A stretch of DNA of 64,000 bases from Pseudomonadota bacterium (GTDB lineage Bacteria > Pseudomonadota > Gammaproteobacteria > Steroidobacterales > SZUA-146), in the NCBI GenBank assembly GCA_039028935.1, contig JBCCHD010000001.1, positions 1 through 64,000 of the forward strand. Direction: 5' to 3'. Position numbers and translations under genes: made by a program. Below are positions 34,028-43,153 of this stretch, in pieces (position 1 is the first letter of the stretch; the number at the start of each line of letters is the position of its first letter). Under the pieces are notes generated by a model. The model made no database searches. It had not been told where the DNA came from and was given only the letters and a program-made list of their open reading frames with translations.

Positions 34028-35182
34028 TCAGCTGCGGCTTAAAGAAGAGATGATGTTCAAACGCAGTGCGTTGAAGGCTGGAATGATGCCAGTGATAAGG
34101 CCCATCAAAAGCATGATCCCGATCGCTTTGGCCGCGATTTCGCGGTCCAGTATCAGCGTGGGGACTTGCGCGCCCATGCCGCTGGTCAGCGATGTTAAGC
34201 CGGCGGCGGCAGCCAATCCAAGCAAGCCGCCAATCAGTGCAATGGCGAGTGATTCGGCTAGCACCATGCCGAAAATGCGCGTCGACTTGAAGCCCAGTGT
34301 TTTCATGACGCCGATTTCCCGCGTCCGCTCTCGAATCGATAGCACCATTGAATTGCCAACGATTACCAAGATGATGAAAAAGGCCGCGAGTACCACCGAC
34401 GACACAATCAGGCCAATATTGCCAATCTGCTCAATGAAGGCCTGGTTGAATGCCTTCTCCGGCATCGATTCCGTTTCTGCTTGGGTGTTCTCGAAGAGAC
34501 CGTCGATCGCGTTGATGACCGCCTCATTGTTGCTCGAATCATTGGTGCGAACCGCCATCCAGCCAATGCGATCACGTCCGAAGGACTGAGTCTCATTGAA
34601 GTAGTTGTAGTGAAAATACAGCGACGAGGTGTCGGCCTGCTCATCCGCGCCTGAATAAATGGCTTCGATATCGAAATCCCAATCAGTGCGACCGTTAGTT
34701 TGACTGAAAATATTGGAATTAAGCGGAATGCGATCGCCCACCTTCCAGCCGTACGTTTGGGCAACCTTCTCACCCACAATCAGGCCCTGTCGGTTATCGA
34801 GCCAGGCCTTTTTCTCGTCTTCGGTCATCACCAGCTCAGGGTAAACGCGAACAAAGCTCTCGGGTGATACCGCGATCGTGACCACAAGGTTTTTCGGGTC
34901 TTGATAATAGCCACCGAACCAGTTGAGATGCGCAACGTCAACCACGTTCTCGACCGCTCGTACTCGATTGACGTACGAAATGGGCAGACTTTGAGTGAAG
35001 TTGATTTTGTTGATGACAACCAAACGATCGTCGGCCGCCAGATCAATTCCCGAATTGAGGTAGGATTGGAACGAGGCGAGCACACCATAGACCATGAACG
35101 CGATAAACGTGGCGAACAGGGTCAGCGCCAAGCGCAGCTTCGAGCGCGTAAGGTTTTTTAGGACGAGATATAAATCGCTCAT
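34028..35182 (-). CDS. ABC transporter permease, MacB/FtsX type (first)
   Basis: A 384-residue permease of the same topology as its downstream partner. The N-terminal helix is at about residues 16-38, the periplasmic domain at about 40-260, and the FtsX module contains GNSMVLSIRERTREIGVMKTLGFKSTRIFGMVLAESLAIALIGG. The ATG overlaps the ATPase stop. Together with the adaptor this forms a MacAB-like tripartite pump. The substrate is unknown, with lipids, peptides and macrolides all possible for the family. Confidence 0.88.
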   Translation of the reverse strand: MSDLYLVLKNLTRSKLRLALTLFATFIAFMVYGVLASFQSYLNSGIDLAADDRLVVINKINFTQSLPISYVNRVRAVENVVDVAHLNWFGGYYQDPKNLVVTIAVSPESFVRVYPELVMTEDEKKAWLDNRQGLIVGEKVAQTYGWKVGDRIPLNSNIFSQTNGRTDWDFDIEAIYSGADEQADTSSLYFHYNYFNETQSFGRDRIGWMAVRTNDSSNNEAVINAIDGLFENTQAETESMPEKAFNQAFIEQIGNIGLIVSSVVLAAFFIILVIVGNSMVLSIRERTREIGVMKTLGFKSTRIFGMVLAESLAIALIGGLLGLAAAAGLTSLTSGMGAQVPTLILDREIAAKAIGIMLLMGLITGIIPAFNALRLNIISSLSRS

Positions 35183-35871
35183 GCATCCTCCTTCTCTATG
35201 AACTCACCTTTATCCAGGTGCAGAGTGCGCTTGGCGTAAGTTGCAGCACGAGGATCGTGCGTGACCATCACGATGGTCTTGTTAAATTCGCTATTGAGCA
35301 GCTGTAGGATGCCGAGGATCTCATCAGCGGTTTCACGGTCTAGGTCACCAGTGGGTTCGTCGCACAGCAACAGTTTGGGGTCAGAGACCAAAGCGCGAGC
35401 GATGGCAACGCGCTGCTGTTGCCCGCCCGAAAGTTCGCTCGGTTTGTGTTTAGCGCGATCACCGAGTTTGACAAGTTCCAACGCGGCGGCAACGTTCTTT
35501 TTTCGTTCGCTGCCTTTGAGTTTGGTCAGGAGCAGAGGCAGCTCGACGTTGCGTGCTGCGTTGAGCATGGGCATAAGGTTATAAAACTGAAAAATAAAGC
35601 CAATGTTATTCGCGCGCCATTTCGCGAGCTGGCCTTCCGATAGCGTGTCGACACGACTGCCGTCAAACATCACCTCACCGCTTGTTGGCTGATCTACGCC
35701 GCCCAGCATATTGAGAAGTGTGGTTTTACCAGAGCCGGATGGCCCCATAATGGCCAGAAAGTCGCCATGTTCGATCTGCATGTTGAGGTTGTCGAAAACG
35801 GTGATCTTTTCTTTGCCTTTCACAAAGCTCTTGGTCACATTCTTCAGTTGGTACAGCACGTCGTCTGACAT
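35179..35871 (-). CDS. ABC transporter ATP-binding protein, MacB/LolD type
   Basis: A 230-residue ATPase with Walker [17 protein letters not shown] (about residue 40), signature [16 protein letters not shown], Walker [20 protein letters not shown] and switch His in [12 protein letters not shown]. These are the standard features of the LolD/MacB class, which energises mechanotransmission by FtsX permeases. GGAGACC precedes the start, 15 bases after the adaptor stop. Confidence 0.93.
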   Translation of the reverse strand: MSDDVLYQLKNVTKSFVKGKEKITVFDNLNMQIEHGDFLAIMGPSGSGKTTLLNMLGGVDQPTSGEVMFDGSRVDTLSEGQLAKWRANNIGFIFQFYNLMPMLNAARNVELPLLLTKLKGSERKKNVAAALELVKLGDRAKHKPSELSGGQQQRVAIARALVSDPKLLLCDEPTGDLDRETADEILGILQLLNSEFNKTIVMVTHDPRAATYAKRTLHLDKGEFIEKEDA

Positions 35872-35886
35872 GACAGGTCTCCGTTA

Positions 35887-36924
35887 TCAGGAAGTTGCGG
35901 CGCGCATAAACGCGACACGTACGCCCATGTCGGGCAAAATGCGTGCGTCTCGCTCAAGAATACCGATGCGCACTCGCACAGTGGCTTTGGAACGGTCCGC
36001 GGTGGGAATAATGGCGATCACCTCGGCGGGAATGTCCCAGTCGGGGTAGGCATCGAGGTTGGCTTGAACGGGTTGCCCGGCAAACACACGGCCAATGAAG
36101 GCCTCATTGACATCGACTTCAATTTCGAGCGAGCTCATATCCACGATGGTACAGATGCCGGTCCGCGTAAAGCCGCCACCGGCTGATCCCGGTGAGATGA
36201 TTTCGCCTTCTTGTGCGTTCTTCACGGTCACCACGCCGCCGAACGGCGCGCGCACCGTGTGGTCGGCGAGTCGCTCCTGTTGCCGATCGACTTCAAAGCG
36301 CGACACCTGGGTGTTGGCTTTGGCGCTTTTGAGTTGCGCGGTGAGCGACTCGACGCTGGCATTAGCGGCAGTAAGTTCGGCTTCGGAAATCAAAGAGCGC
36401 GATTGCAGTTCTTGTGCGCGGTCGAGCACGCGGGTCGCTTCGGCCAGCGATGCCTCAATGTTGTTGATTTGAGCAAGCTGCGCGTTGAGTTGGGAGCGAG
36501 ACAGATTCAAGTTGACCTTTGCCACCGCATCATCAAGTCGGGCCAGCACCTGGCCGGTTTCGACCACCATGCCTTCTTCAACATTGACCTCGGTAATAAG
36601 CCCGGTGATTTCAGCGGACACCGTCGCGATACGGCGAGCGGTAATGTAGCCTGAGGCATTAAGAATACGGTTATCGGGCGTTTCGGGCGCGGCGGCGGGC
36701 GCGGGTTCCGGTGTCGCGGCTGGCGCTGCCGTGGGGGCGGGTGTCATGGCCTGAACGGGCGCGTCGAGCGCGGGTTTGGGAGCAAAGAACGTCAGGGCAA
36801 TGTACGCGCTCGCTACTGCGGACACGACGGCCAACGCCAGCATGGCAAGCGTGGACCAGCCTTCCGATGTGACCTCCGATCGATCAATCTTGAGTTGATC
36901 CAAAAGCTCGCTTTTGTCGTTCAT
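35887..36924 (-). CDS. Efflux periplasmic adaptor (MacA/HlyD family)
   Basis: A 345-residue membrane-fusion protein. After an N-terminal cytoplasmic segment, the single membrane anchor (about residues 24-48) is followed by an Ala/Pro-rich linker (about 52-85), the lipoyl half-motif YITARRIATVSAEITGLITEVNVEEGMVVETGQVLARLD, an alpha-helical hairpin (about 135-205) and the second half-motif APFGGVVTVKNAQEGEIISPGS. It would connect the ABC permeases to an outer-membrane channel such as TolC, which is not in the window. It is the first gene of the operon. Confidence 0.9.
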   Translation of the reverse strand: MNDKSELLDQLKIDRSEVTSEGWSTLAMLALAVVSAVASAYIALTFFAPKPALDAPVQAMTPAPTAAPAATPEPAPAAAPETPDNRILNASGYITARRIATVSAEITGLITEVNVEEGMVVETGQVLARLDDAVAKVNLNLSRSQLNAQLAQINNIEASLAEATRVLDRAQELQSRSLISEAELTAANASVESLTAQLKSAKANTQVSRFEVDRQQERLADHTVRAPFGGVVTVKNAQEGEIISPGSAGGGFTRTGICTIVDMSSLEIEVDVNEAFIGRVFAGQPVQANLDAYPDWDIPAEVIAIIPTADRSKATVRVRIGILERDARILPDMGVRVAFMRAATS

Positions 36925-37136
36925 GGTCTCTTTCCGTGTTCAGACTGGGTAAGTGTCCCAAAATGAGGGGGGTTTATCCAGCGAACGAGCTGTCGGGTGA
37001 TGGCATAACTCGTACATGCCGGTGCCGTCCTTGCCGACCGCGACATCGCTGCGGCGATGGTCAACGGTCGGGGCGTTACGTCGGGTGTTGGGCTGCACGC
37101 TACTGATCGCAGAATCGGTCTTTTGATCAACGCCTA

Positions 37137-38156
37137 TCAGCGCCGCCGTCGGCGGCGCCGCCCTCGCGTCGGTTTGACTTTTTTACTGGCGCTGGCTGTG
37201 TTGTTCACGAGTGCGCCGAGTACGGCCGTGACATGGTCGATATCCGGTCGCGCGTCGGGCGTATGGTTGTCGATGGCGCTGCGCATGGCGGCGACATGCG
37301 CGGGCGTTGTGCCACAGCACCCCCCCACGATGCTGGCTCCGGCATTGATCGCCAGACCCGCATAGCTCGCCATCAATTCGGGAGTGCCAGAATACACGAT
37401 GTCGGTGCCCTTGAATTGCGGTATTCCGCAATTGCCTTTCACAATGAGTGGCGTCGCGGTTTGGGCAGCGCTCATGTCGAGCAGCGAGGCAAGAATATCG
37501 GGCGCGCCGACGCCGCAGTTGGCGCCCAATGCAACGGGCGGGGTATCCAATTCGGCACAAACACCGTGTATCTCGGCCGGCTCCAGGCCCATCATGGTCT
37601 TACCAGCCGTATCGAATGAGCCGGTAAAACAATAGGGCACCCCCACGTCGATGGCACTCTGTGCCGCGGCGCGAATTTCTTCGGGTGCCGACATGGTTTC
37701 GATCCAGACCATGTCCACGCCACCGGCCTTGAGACCCCTGATTTGGTCGGTAAACGCGGCAATCGCCTCGTTGGGCGTTAATGTACCCAGTGGCTCAAAC
37801 AACTCGCCTGTCGGTCCGACGGATCCGGCAACCAGCGGTCGCCGCTCCGCACGGTCGGCAACCTCGTTGGCCAACACCGCCGCCCGTTCGTTGAGTTCGC
37901 CAACGCGGTTGGCGGCATCGTGCAGTTTTAGGCGAGGTGCCGTGCCACCGAAGGTATTCGTGAGCAATAGGTCGGTACCGGCGTCAACAAAGCTCTGATG
38001 AAGCGCGCGAATTCGGTCGGGATGATCCGCGTTCCACAATTCGGGGGCTTCACCCGAAACAAGTCCCGCTGCAAAGAGGTTGGTGCCGGTTGCACCGTCG
38101 GCAAGCAACACGCCGCGCTCGTCGATCAGCGTGGCCAGTAACGAAGGGGAGGGCAT
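37137..38156 (-). CDS. Homocysteine S-methyltransferase family protein (betaine/SMM-type)
   Basis: A 339-residue zinc methyltransferase of the BHMT/MmuM class. The zinc ligands are visible as GANCGVG (Cys214) and GGCCGTTP (Cys280, Cys281); LADGATGTNL near residue 19 and LTNTFGG near 65 are family landmarks. It should transfer a methyl group from a betaine, sulfonium or S-methylmethionine donor to homocysteine, giving methionine. That fits the osmolyte genes in this window. The start at 38156 follows AAAGGA; the frame is open to 38204. The C-terminus is odd: after the barrel comes a basic tail ending RGRRRRRRR. Confidence 0.85.
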   Translation of the reverse strand: MPSPSLLATLIDERGVLLADGATGTNLFAAGLVSGEAPELWNADHPDRIRALHQSFVDAGTDLLLTNTFGGTAPRLKLHDAANRVGELNERAAVLANEVADRAERRPLVAGSVGPTGELFEPLGTLTPNEAIAAFTDQIRGLKAGGVDMVWIETMSAPEEIRAAAQSAIDVGVPYCFTGSFDTAGKTMMGLEPAEIHGVCAELDTPPVALGANCGVGAPDILASLLDMSAAQTATPLIVKGNCGIPQFKGTDIVYSGTPELMASYAGLAINAGASIVGGCCGTTPAHVAAMRSAIDNHTPDARPDIDHVTAVLGALVNNTASASKKVKPTRGRRRRRRR

Positions 38157-38317
38157 TGCATTCCTTTGACTAATTTGACGTCCGCGCTGTACAGGGCAAA
38201 GCACCTGATAAAGGACACCACCGCGATGATAACGACCCGATTTTTTTATTCAAGTGATTCGCGATCTGGTTTGGTTGTGAACGCGGTGATGATGGCGTTC
38301 GCATTCGAATGCACGAT

Positions 38318-38346
38318 AAAAAAACGCCGACAAAAGTCGGCGTTTT
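38318..38346 (-). terminator. Rho-independent terminator
   Basis: AAAACGCCGAC (38321-38331), loop AAAA, GTCGGCGTTTT (38336-38346) forms an 11-base stem. Read on the minus strand it ends in a run of seven T, so it terminates the methyltransferase-lipoprotein gene. It may also work weakly in the other direction. Confidence 0.9.
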
Positions 38347-38371
38347 AGCTGGTGTGGGTCTTGCTTGACGA

Positions 38372-39238
38372 CTAGGGTTTACGGAATTTTAGCGTCATGC
38401 GGTCTGATTCACCGATCGCATTCATTTTCGCGCGCAGCATCTCGTCCTCACGACTTGTAAACAGCGTCGGAGGCAGTCGCCACACAATGTCTTCGGCGGC
38501 GGGTTGATCGTTGGGGTTTGCGTTCACCTCGCTTGAGCCAACGAATTCGAACCCCGCCTTTTTCATGAAGGCAATCACATCGCTTTGCTTAAGATACCCA
38601 CGACCGCCCTTGACCGAAGCCGCCGGCGCGTCTTCTGGCGCGCGATGCTGAACGATGCCGACTATGCCACCGGGCTTCAGAACGCGCATCGTGTCATTAA
38701 GCGCGCTGGAAAGATATTGGCCTTGATCGTTAAAACGGCTCAGATTGTGCAAGGCGCGCACGAACAGCACGGCATCCACGGTTTCGGACAAGGTGGCGGG
38801 CATGTCGCCAAACTTAAACGCAGCGACGTAAGCATCATCGCCTGAATTGCGCCAGCCGTTGGCGTCTTTGGTCCAATCGGCCGTCCACGTTTTCTTGGCT
38901 TCAATTTGATCGGTCGAGAAGAACCCAAAAAGAGGCCACATTTCTTGTGCGTAGTCGACGCCGATAAGGCGGCCATCATTGCCCAGATAGGGAAGTAAAA
39001 TTTTAGAATACCAGCCGCCGCCTGGTAGCGCTTCAACCACTGTCATGCCGGGCTCGATCCCGAAAAACTCGATGGTCTGCTGTGGGTTGCGGGCGTTGTA
39101 GCGCTCTTTGGCTTTCTCTTCCTGCGCGCTAAGCGCTTGGCTTAGTCGGGCGCTGTCTACGCCAGAACGGCTGTCATTCTGGTAGGTGCTGCAGCCGATC
39201 AGCGCGGCCGTGGCGATAAAGGGCAACAAATATCTCAT
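38372..39238 (-). CDS. Exported methyltransferase-fold lipoprotein (COG4798-like)
   Basis: A 288-residue protein with a lipoprotein signal (MRYLLPFIATAALIGCSTYQ; Cys 16) followed by a class I methyltransferase fold: TVVEALPGGGWYSKILLPYLGNDGRLIGVDYAQEM (motif I and post-I), VDAVLFVRALHNLSRF and VLKPGGIVGIVQHRAP. Export is strange for a SAM enzyme because SAM is not expected in the periplasm, and motif I reads EALPGGG in place of the usual DxGxGxG. The fold may have been reused for another ligand. GAGG lies 8 bases before the ATG at 39238; a second ATG at 39244 is too close to it. Confidence 0.78.
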   Translation of the reverse strand: MRYLLPFIATAALIGCSTYQNDSRSGVDSARLSQALSAQEEKAKERYNARNPQQTIEFFGIEPGMTVVEALPGGGWYSKILLPYLGNDGRLIGVDYAQEMWPLFGFFSTDQIEAKKTWTADWTKDANGWRNSGDDAYVAAFKFGDMPATLSETVDAVLFVRALHNLSRFNDQGQYLSSALNDTMRVLKPGGIVGIVQHRAPEDAPAASVKGGRGYLKQSDVIAFMKKAGFEFVGSSEVNANPNDQPAAEDIVWRLPPTLFTSREDEMLRAKMNAIGESDRMTLKFRKP

Positions 39239-39403
39239 TGGCATATCCTCAGGAATAACGCGGAAGCGATCACTATACCGAAAAATCATGGTGTCTATGG
39301 AAAAGCCGAGAAATTTTGCGACGATTGCCCAGATTGGCGCGACCGAAACCCGGCCGCCACGCGGTACCATTGCCCGACGCGGATTCTACTGAGGAGACAA
39401 CCC

Positions 39404-40114
39404 TTGAAAAAATTTGCTGTGATTCAGCGTCGCGCTGCCAAACGCAAAGGGGGTGCGGACGCACTGGAAGACTTATTGCCGATTGCACCGAGCGTGCGCA
39501 CCCTTCGCAAACTGGGTAATGACCGTGTTCTGGCTACTATGACACGCTGTATCAACAATGCGGGATTCAATTGGGGCGTGATCGATAAGAAGTGGCCACA
39601 GTTTGAAGAGGCGTTCCACGGATTTGATCCGGATACGCTCGTGATGTTGCCGCCGGAGGAATGGGAGGCCTACACACAAGACACCCGTGTCGTGCGCAAC
39701 TGGCAAAAGATTGCTGCGGTACGCCACAACGCACAGTTTGTACTCGATGTGTCGGCGCAGCACGGTTCGTTTGCGCGTTTTGTGGCCGAATGGCCAGCTT
39801 CTGATCAAATTGGGTTGCTCAAATACCTAAAGGCCAACGGCCAACGCCTCGGCGGCAACACCGGCCAGTACTTTCTAAGATTTATCGGTCGAGATGGTTT
39901 TTTACTCTCTCGCGATGTGGTCGCCGCGCTTCAGGACGCGGGGCTCGATATTAAAGATACGCCGACGAGCCAGGCCGATTTTAAGCGTATTCAGGAGGCA
40001 TTCAACGCGTGGCATGAGCAGACTGGGTTACCGTATTCTCACCTGAGCCGCATCGCCGCCTACTCGGTCGGTACCAACTACCCGATTGAGCAGATTGTCG
40101 AATACACTCGCTAA
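39404..40114 (+). CDS. DNA-3-methyladenine glycosylase I-family protein
   Basis: A 236-residue HhH-superfamily base-excision repair protein. The Tag-type pattern is ATMTRCINNAGFNWGVIDKKWPQFEEAFHGFDP near residues 45-77 and RVVRNWQKIAAVRHNAQFV near 93-111. It would excise 3-methyladenine from alkylated DNA. It is longer than E. coli Tag and belongs to a distant branch, so substrate range is uncertain. It uses a TTG start placed 8 bases after GAGGAG. Confidence 0.8.
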   Translation: MKKFAVIQRRAAKRKGGADALEDLLPIAPSVRTLRKLGNDRVLATMTRCINNAGFNWGVIDKKWPQFEEAFHGFDPDTLVMLPPEEWEAYTQDTRVVRNWQKIAAVRHNAQFVLDVSAQHGSFARFVAEWPASDQIGLLKYLKANGQRLGGNTGQYFLRFIGRDGFLLSRDVVAALQDAGLDIKDTPTSQADFKRIQEAFNAWHEQTGLPYSHLSRIAAYSVGTNYPIEQIVEYTR

Positions 40115-40233
40115 CGTCGACGCCCTTTCCATCGACTCGTCGCGAATGGCCACTGACCGCCGCGCTGTGCCCGAGCGCCACTGAGTCGACCTGTCAACAG
40201 GGCTGCGGTAAAGTCTCCCGGCGACATCGCTCG

Positions 40234-41508
40234 ATGTCGAGCCGAATCGAATCGCCTCCGTTTGCAGGGTGGGTCAATTACGCCATGTTTGCACTGCTAA
40301 AAAGAGAGTGGCGCCTGATCGTCTTTGGCGTGCTCCTGTCGTTTGCCTCTGCGCCGGGACAGACCTTTTTTATCTCGCTATTTAGTGGCGAGTTGCGCGA
40401 CGCCCTGGGCATTAGTCACGGGCAGTTCGGTAGCTATTACTCGCTGGGTACGTTGCTCAGTGCTGCCGTGATGGTATGGAGTGGGGCGCTGATTGATCGA
40501 GTGGACCTCCGACGATTTGCGGCGGGCATTTTCATCGGGCTGATTGTGGGCTGTCTGATGATGTCAATCAGTTCCACCGGTGTCGCGCTTGTGCTGTCGA
40601 TTTTTCTATTGCGGCATTTTGGTCAGGGCTTAATGTTTCTGACGGCGTCCACGACGGTGGTGCGTTATATCGATGCGGACAAAGGTAAAGCGAATGCCAT
40701 CAGCGGCATGGGCTATTCGCTGTCTGAAGCATTAATGCCCAAGCTCGTTGTGCTAATGCTTCTGCTTGTCGGGTGGCAACAAAGCTGGCGATGGATCGCG
40801 CTCGGGATGGTCGTCGTTTTACCGATGGCGCTGTGGTTGCTCACAGGCCATACAGCCCGCCATACGGCGTACCTTGAGGCACTGGATACGGATCGACGAC
40901 AGTTTGTTCGGCGGCAGTGGCGTCGTAGCGAGGTGTTACGCGACAGCCGTTTCTATTTGTTCGTGCCCAATCTTATGGCGCCAACCCTACTGTTTACCGG
41001 GTTTATCTTTCACCAGGTGCATTTGGTCGCGAGCAAAGGATGGTCAATGTCGCTATGGACGACGTATTTTGCCGTGTATGCGGGCGTGGCCATCGCTATG
41101 AAGGTGATCGCCGGTTTTCTAGTCGATCGTTTTAGCGCCACAGCGTTAGTGCCGCTTCACACGGCGCCGCTTCTTTTGTCGTTGGTGTTGCTTTCGTTGT
41201 CCGATGCGCAATGGGTGGCGCTGGCCTTTCTAGTGTTGCTGGCGATAAGTAGTGGGCTACAAAACACCATCGCGACGCCATTCATGTCCGAGCAGTATGG
41301 CAATCAATACCTGGGCAGTATCAAATCGGCCACATCGGCCATCATGGTGTTTGTGTCGGCATTGTCCCCATGGGCGATGGGGTGGATGATTGATCAAGGA
41401 ATCACCCTGGAGCGCCAGGCGCAGATGGGCGCCGCCTACACGGCGGTAACGATTGCGTTGGCAGCCATTGGCTGGCGAATCACGAAACGACGGGCGGCCG
41501 TGCTCTAG
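40234..41508 (+). CDS. Major facilitator superfamily transporter
   Basis: A 424-residue inner-membrane carrier with twelve predicted helices. The N-half has FFISLFSGELRDALGISHGQFGSYYSLGTLLSAAVMVWSGALIDRVDLRR, with the loop 2-3 motif in GALIDRVDLRR. The central loop is basic (RRQWRRSEVLRDSR), and the C-half contains the equivalent GFLVDRFSA. It resembles the oxalate/formate- or monocarboxylate-like branch, but the substrate cannot be told. The ATG at 40234 has a weak ribosome-binding site; ATG 40285 is a possible alternative. Confidence 0.85.
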   Translation: MSSRIESPPFAGWVNYAMFALLKREWRLIVFGVLLSFASAPGQTFFISLFSGELRDALGISHGQFGSYYSLGTLLSAAVMVWSGALIDRVDLRRFAAGIFIGLIVGCLMMSISSTGVALVLSIFLLRHFGQGLMFLTASTTVVRYIDADKGKANAISGMGYSLSEALMPKLVVLMLLLVGWQQSWRWIALGMVVVLPMALWLLTGHTARHTAYLEALDTDRRQFVRRQWRRSEVLRDSRFYLFVPNLMAPTLLFTGFIFHQVHLVASKGWSMSLWTTYFAVYAGVAIAMKVIAGFLVDRFSATALVPLHTAPLLLSLVLLSLSDAQWVALAFLVLLAISSGLQNTIATPFMSEQYGNQYLGSIKSATSAIMVFVSALSPWAMGWMIDQGITLERQAQMGAAYTAVTIALAAIGWRITKRRAAVL

Positions 41509-41563
41509 TCCTACAGCATTGATGCAGATTGCGGTGAACACGCCGGGCCGCGGTGGGTCGATG

Positions 41564-42352
41564 CTAGCGTGATGGCAGTGACAGCTGTGCGGTACGACCG
41601 CCGTCTATTGTGATAGTTTGGCCATTGATGAAGCTTGCGTTGTCAGAACACAAAAAGACGACAAGGGCCGCCACTTCATCGGCTGTGCCGGTACGGCCGG
41701 AAGGATGGATCTCACCGAGGGACGCGCGAAAACGGGCCGGGTCGGGCATCGATGCGATAAACGCGTCGTTGAGTGTTGTATCGATCCAGCCGGGCGCGAT
41801 GGCGTTGCAGCGCACCGTTTGTCCGTGATCGACGGCGAGTCCCCGAGTGAGGGCATGCAGCGCGGCTTTCGATGCGCCGTAAGCGCTGTGTCGCGGATTG
41901 CTAGCCTGCCCTTCAATTGAACCGATGTTCACAATGCAGCCTAAACTGGCGGATAAATGCGGCAATGCAAGCAGCGACAGCAAGTAGGGCGCGCGTAGGT
42001 TGATGGCCAACGTCCGATCAAATTGGGTCATGGCGTCGCGAATGGTCTGTGTCGCGACGGCGCTATCGTCATCCTGGGGTGGTGTCGTGTTCGGACTTTC
42101 CAGCATTATGCCTGCGTTGTTGATTAACGCATCAAGGCGGCCGTGTTTTTTTATGGCTACATCGATAAGCTGTGTGCAGGCGTGATCGTCCGTCAGGTCG
42201 GTGGCTAACCAAGTGGCGTGCGCGAGAGCGGCATCGGGTTCACCGCGCTGCGCGATGATCACTTGGTAACCCTTAGCGAGCAGCGCCTGACTGATTGAAC
42301 TACCAATGCCCTGTCCACCGCCTGTGACGATCGCTACTTTGTCGCTGATCAT
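41564..42352 (-). CDS. Short-chain dehydrogenase/reductase (SDR-1)
   Basis: A 262-residue classical SDR: cofactor loop TGGGQGIGSS (about residues 10-19), NNAG (about 83-86), catalytic Ser in NIGSIEG and YGASK (Tyr/Lys). Family chemistry is NAD(P)-dependent oxidation of a secondary alcohol or the reverse. I used the ATG at 42352, 9 bases after GGAG; the frame extends to a TTG that touches the stop of the upstream gene. It is the last gene of unit A, directly behind another SDR. The pair may oxidise or epimerise hydroxyl groups of the osmolyte substrate. Confidence 0.88.
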   Translation of the reverse strand: MISDKVAIVTGGGQGIGSSISQALLAKGYQVIIAQRGEPDAALAHATWLATDLTDDHACTQLIDVAIKKHGRLDALINNAGIMLESPNTTPPQDDDSAVATQTIRDAMTQFDRTLAINLRAPYLLSLLALPHLSASLGCIVNIGSIEGQASNPRHSAYGASKAALHALTRGLAVDHGQTVRCNAIAPGWIDTTLNDAFIASMPDPARFRASLGEIHPSGRTGTADEVAALVVFLCSDNASFINGQTITIDGGRTAQLSLPSR

Positions 42353-42367
42353 ATCGATACGCTCCAA

Positions 42368-43126
42368 TTAGCCGACCGGTTTCGCGCCATTCACCTCAAT
42401 CACACTACCGCAGACATAACGCGACTGATCGGAACACAGAAAGACAATGACATCGGCGATGTCGTCTGGTGTGGCGATACGCCCCAACGGCACCGACGCA
42501 TCCAGCTCGGATACCGCGGTGTCGACGTTCAGTCCACGAATTTCAAAACCGCTGCGAAGCATAGGGGTATCGACTTCGTTTGGGGCCACGGCGTTGACTC
42601 GGATGCGATCTGGCGCATGATCGCGACCGAGGCACCGGGTCATCGCCGCCACAGCAGCCTTGGTGGTGCAGTAGGCGAGGTGATCAGGGCCCGGATAGAG
42701 ACCCCAGCACGACGCGACATTGACGATAACGCCAGCTTGCCGTTGTGTTGTCAGCCACGCGATTGCGCTTCGACAAATGCGAAACACCGCGTCAACATTG
42801 ATGGCAAAACTCGCTCGCCAGTCTGCATCCCGTGTTGCGAGCACGTTGCCACGAGTGATGATGCCGGCGTTGTTGATTACGCCGTCTAAACCGTTAAGCC
42901 GCGAGGCGGCCTGTTCGGCGAGCGAATCGCAAAATGCGGGTTCGAGCAGATCGCCCGCGAGCCACTGGGCGGCTTCGCCGAGCTCCACGCACACGCGCTC
43001 GAGAGGTTCCGCTTCTCGATCGGTGAGCAACACCTGAGCACCTTCGGCTACCGCGCGGCGAGCGGTGGCGCGCCCAATTCCGCCCGCTGCGCCGGTAATG
43101 ACAAGGCGCTGCTGATCCAGCCTCAT
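42368..43126 (-). CDS. Short-chain dehydrogenase/reductase (SDR-2)
   Basis: A 252-residue classical SDR with TGAAGGIGRA (about residues 11-20), INNAG (about 84-88), catalytic Ser in NVASCWG, and YCTTK. The C-terminal IATPDDIADVIVFLCSDQSRYVCGSVIEVNGA is typical for the family. An Asp in LLTDRE after the second strand points to NAD as cofactor. It follows the mttB-like gene by 27 bases and precedes SDR-1. Confidence 0.88.
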   Translation of the reverse strand: MRLDQQRLVITGAAGGIGRATARRAVAEGAQVLLTDREAEPLERVCVELGEAAQWLAGDLLEPAFCDSLAEQAASRLNGLDGVINNAGIITRGNVLATRDADWRASFAINVDAVFRICRSAIAWLTTQRQAGVIVNVASCWGLYPGPDHLAYCTTKAAVAAMTRCLGRDHAPDRIRVNAVAPNEVDTPMLRSGFEIRGLNVDTAVSELDASVPLGRIATPDDIADVIVFLCSDQSRYVCGSVIEVNGAKPVG

Positions 43127-43153
43127 GGCGAGATGATCGCGTTGTTTGGTCGA

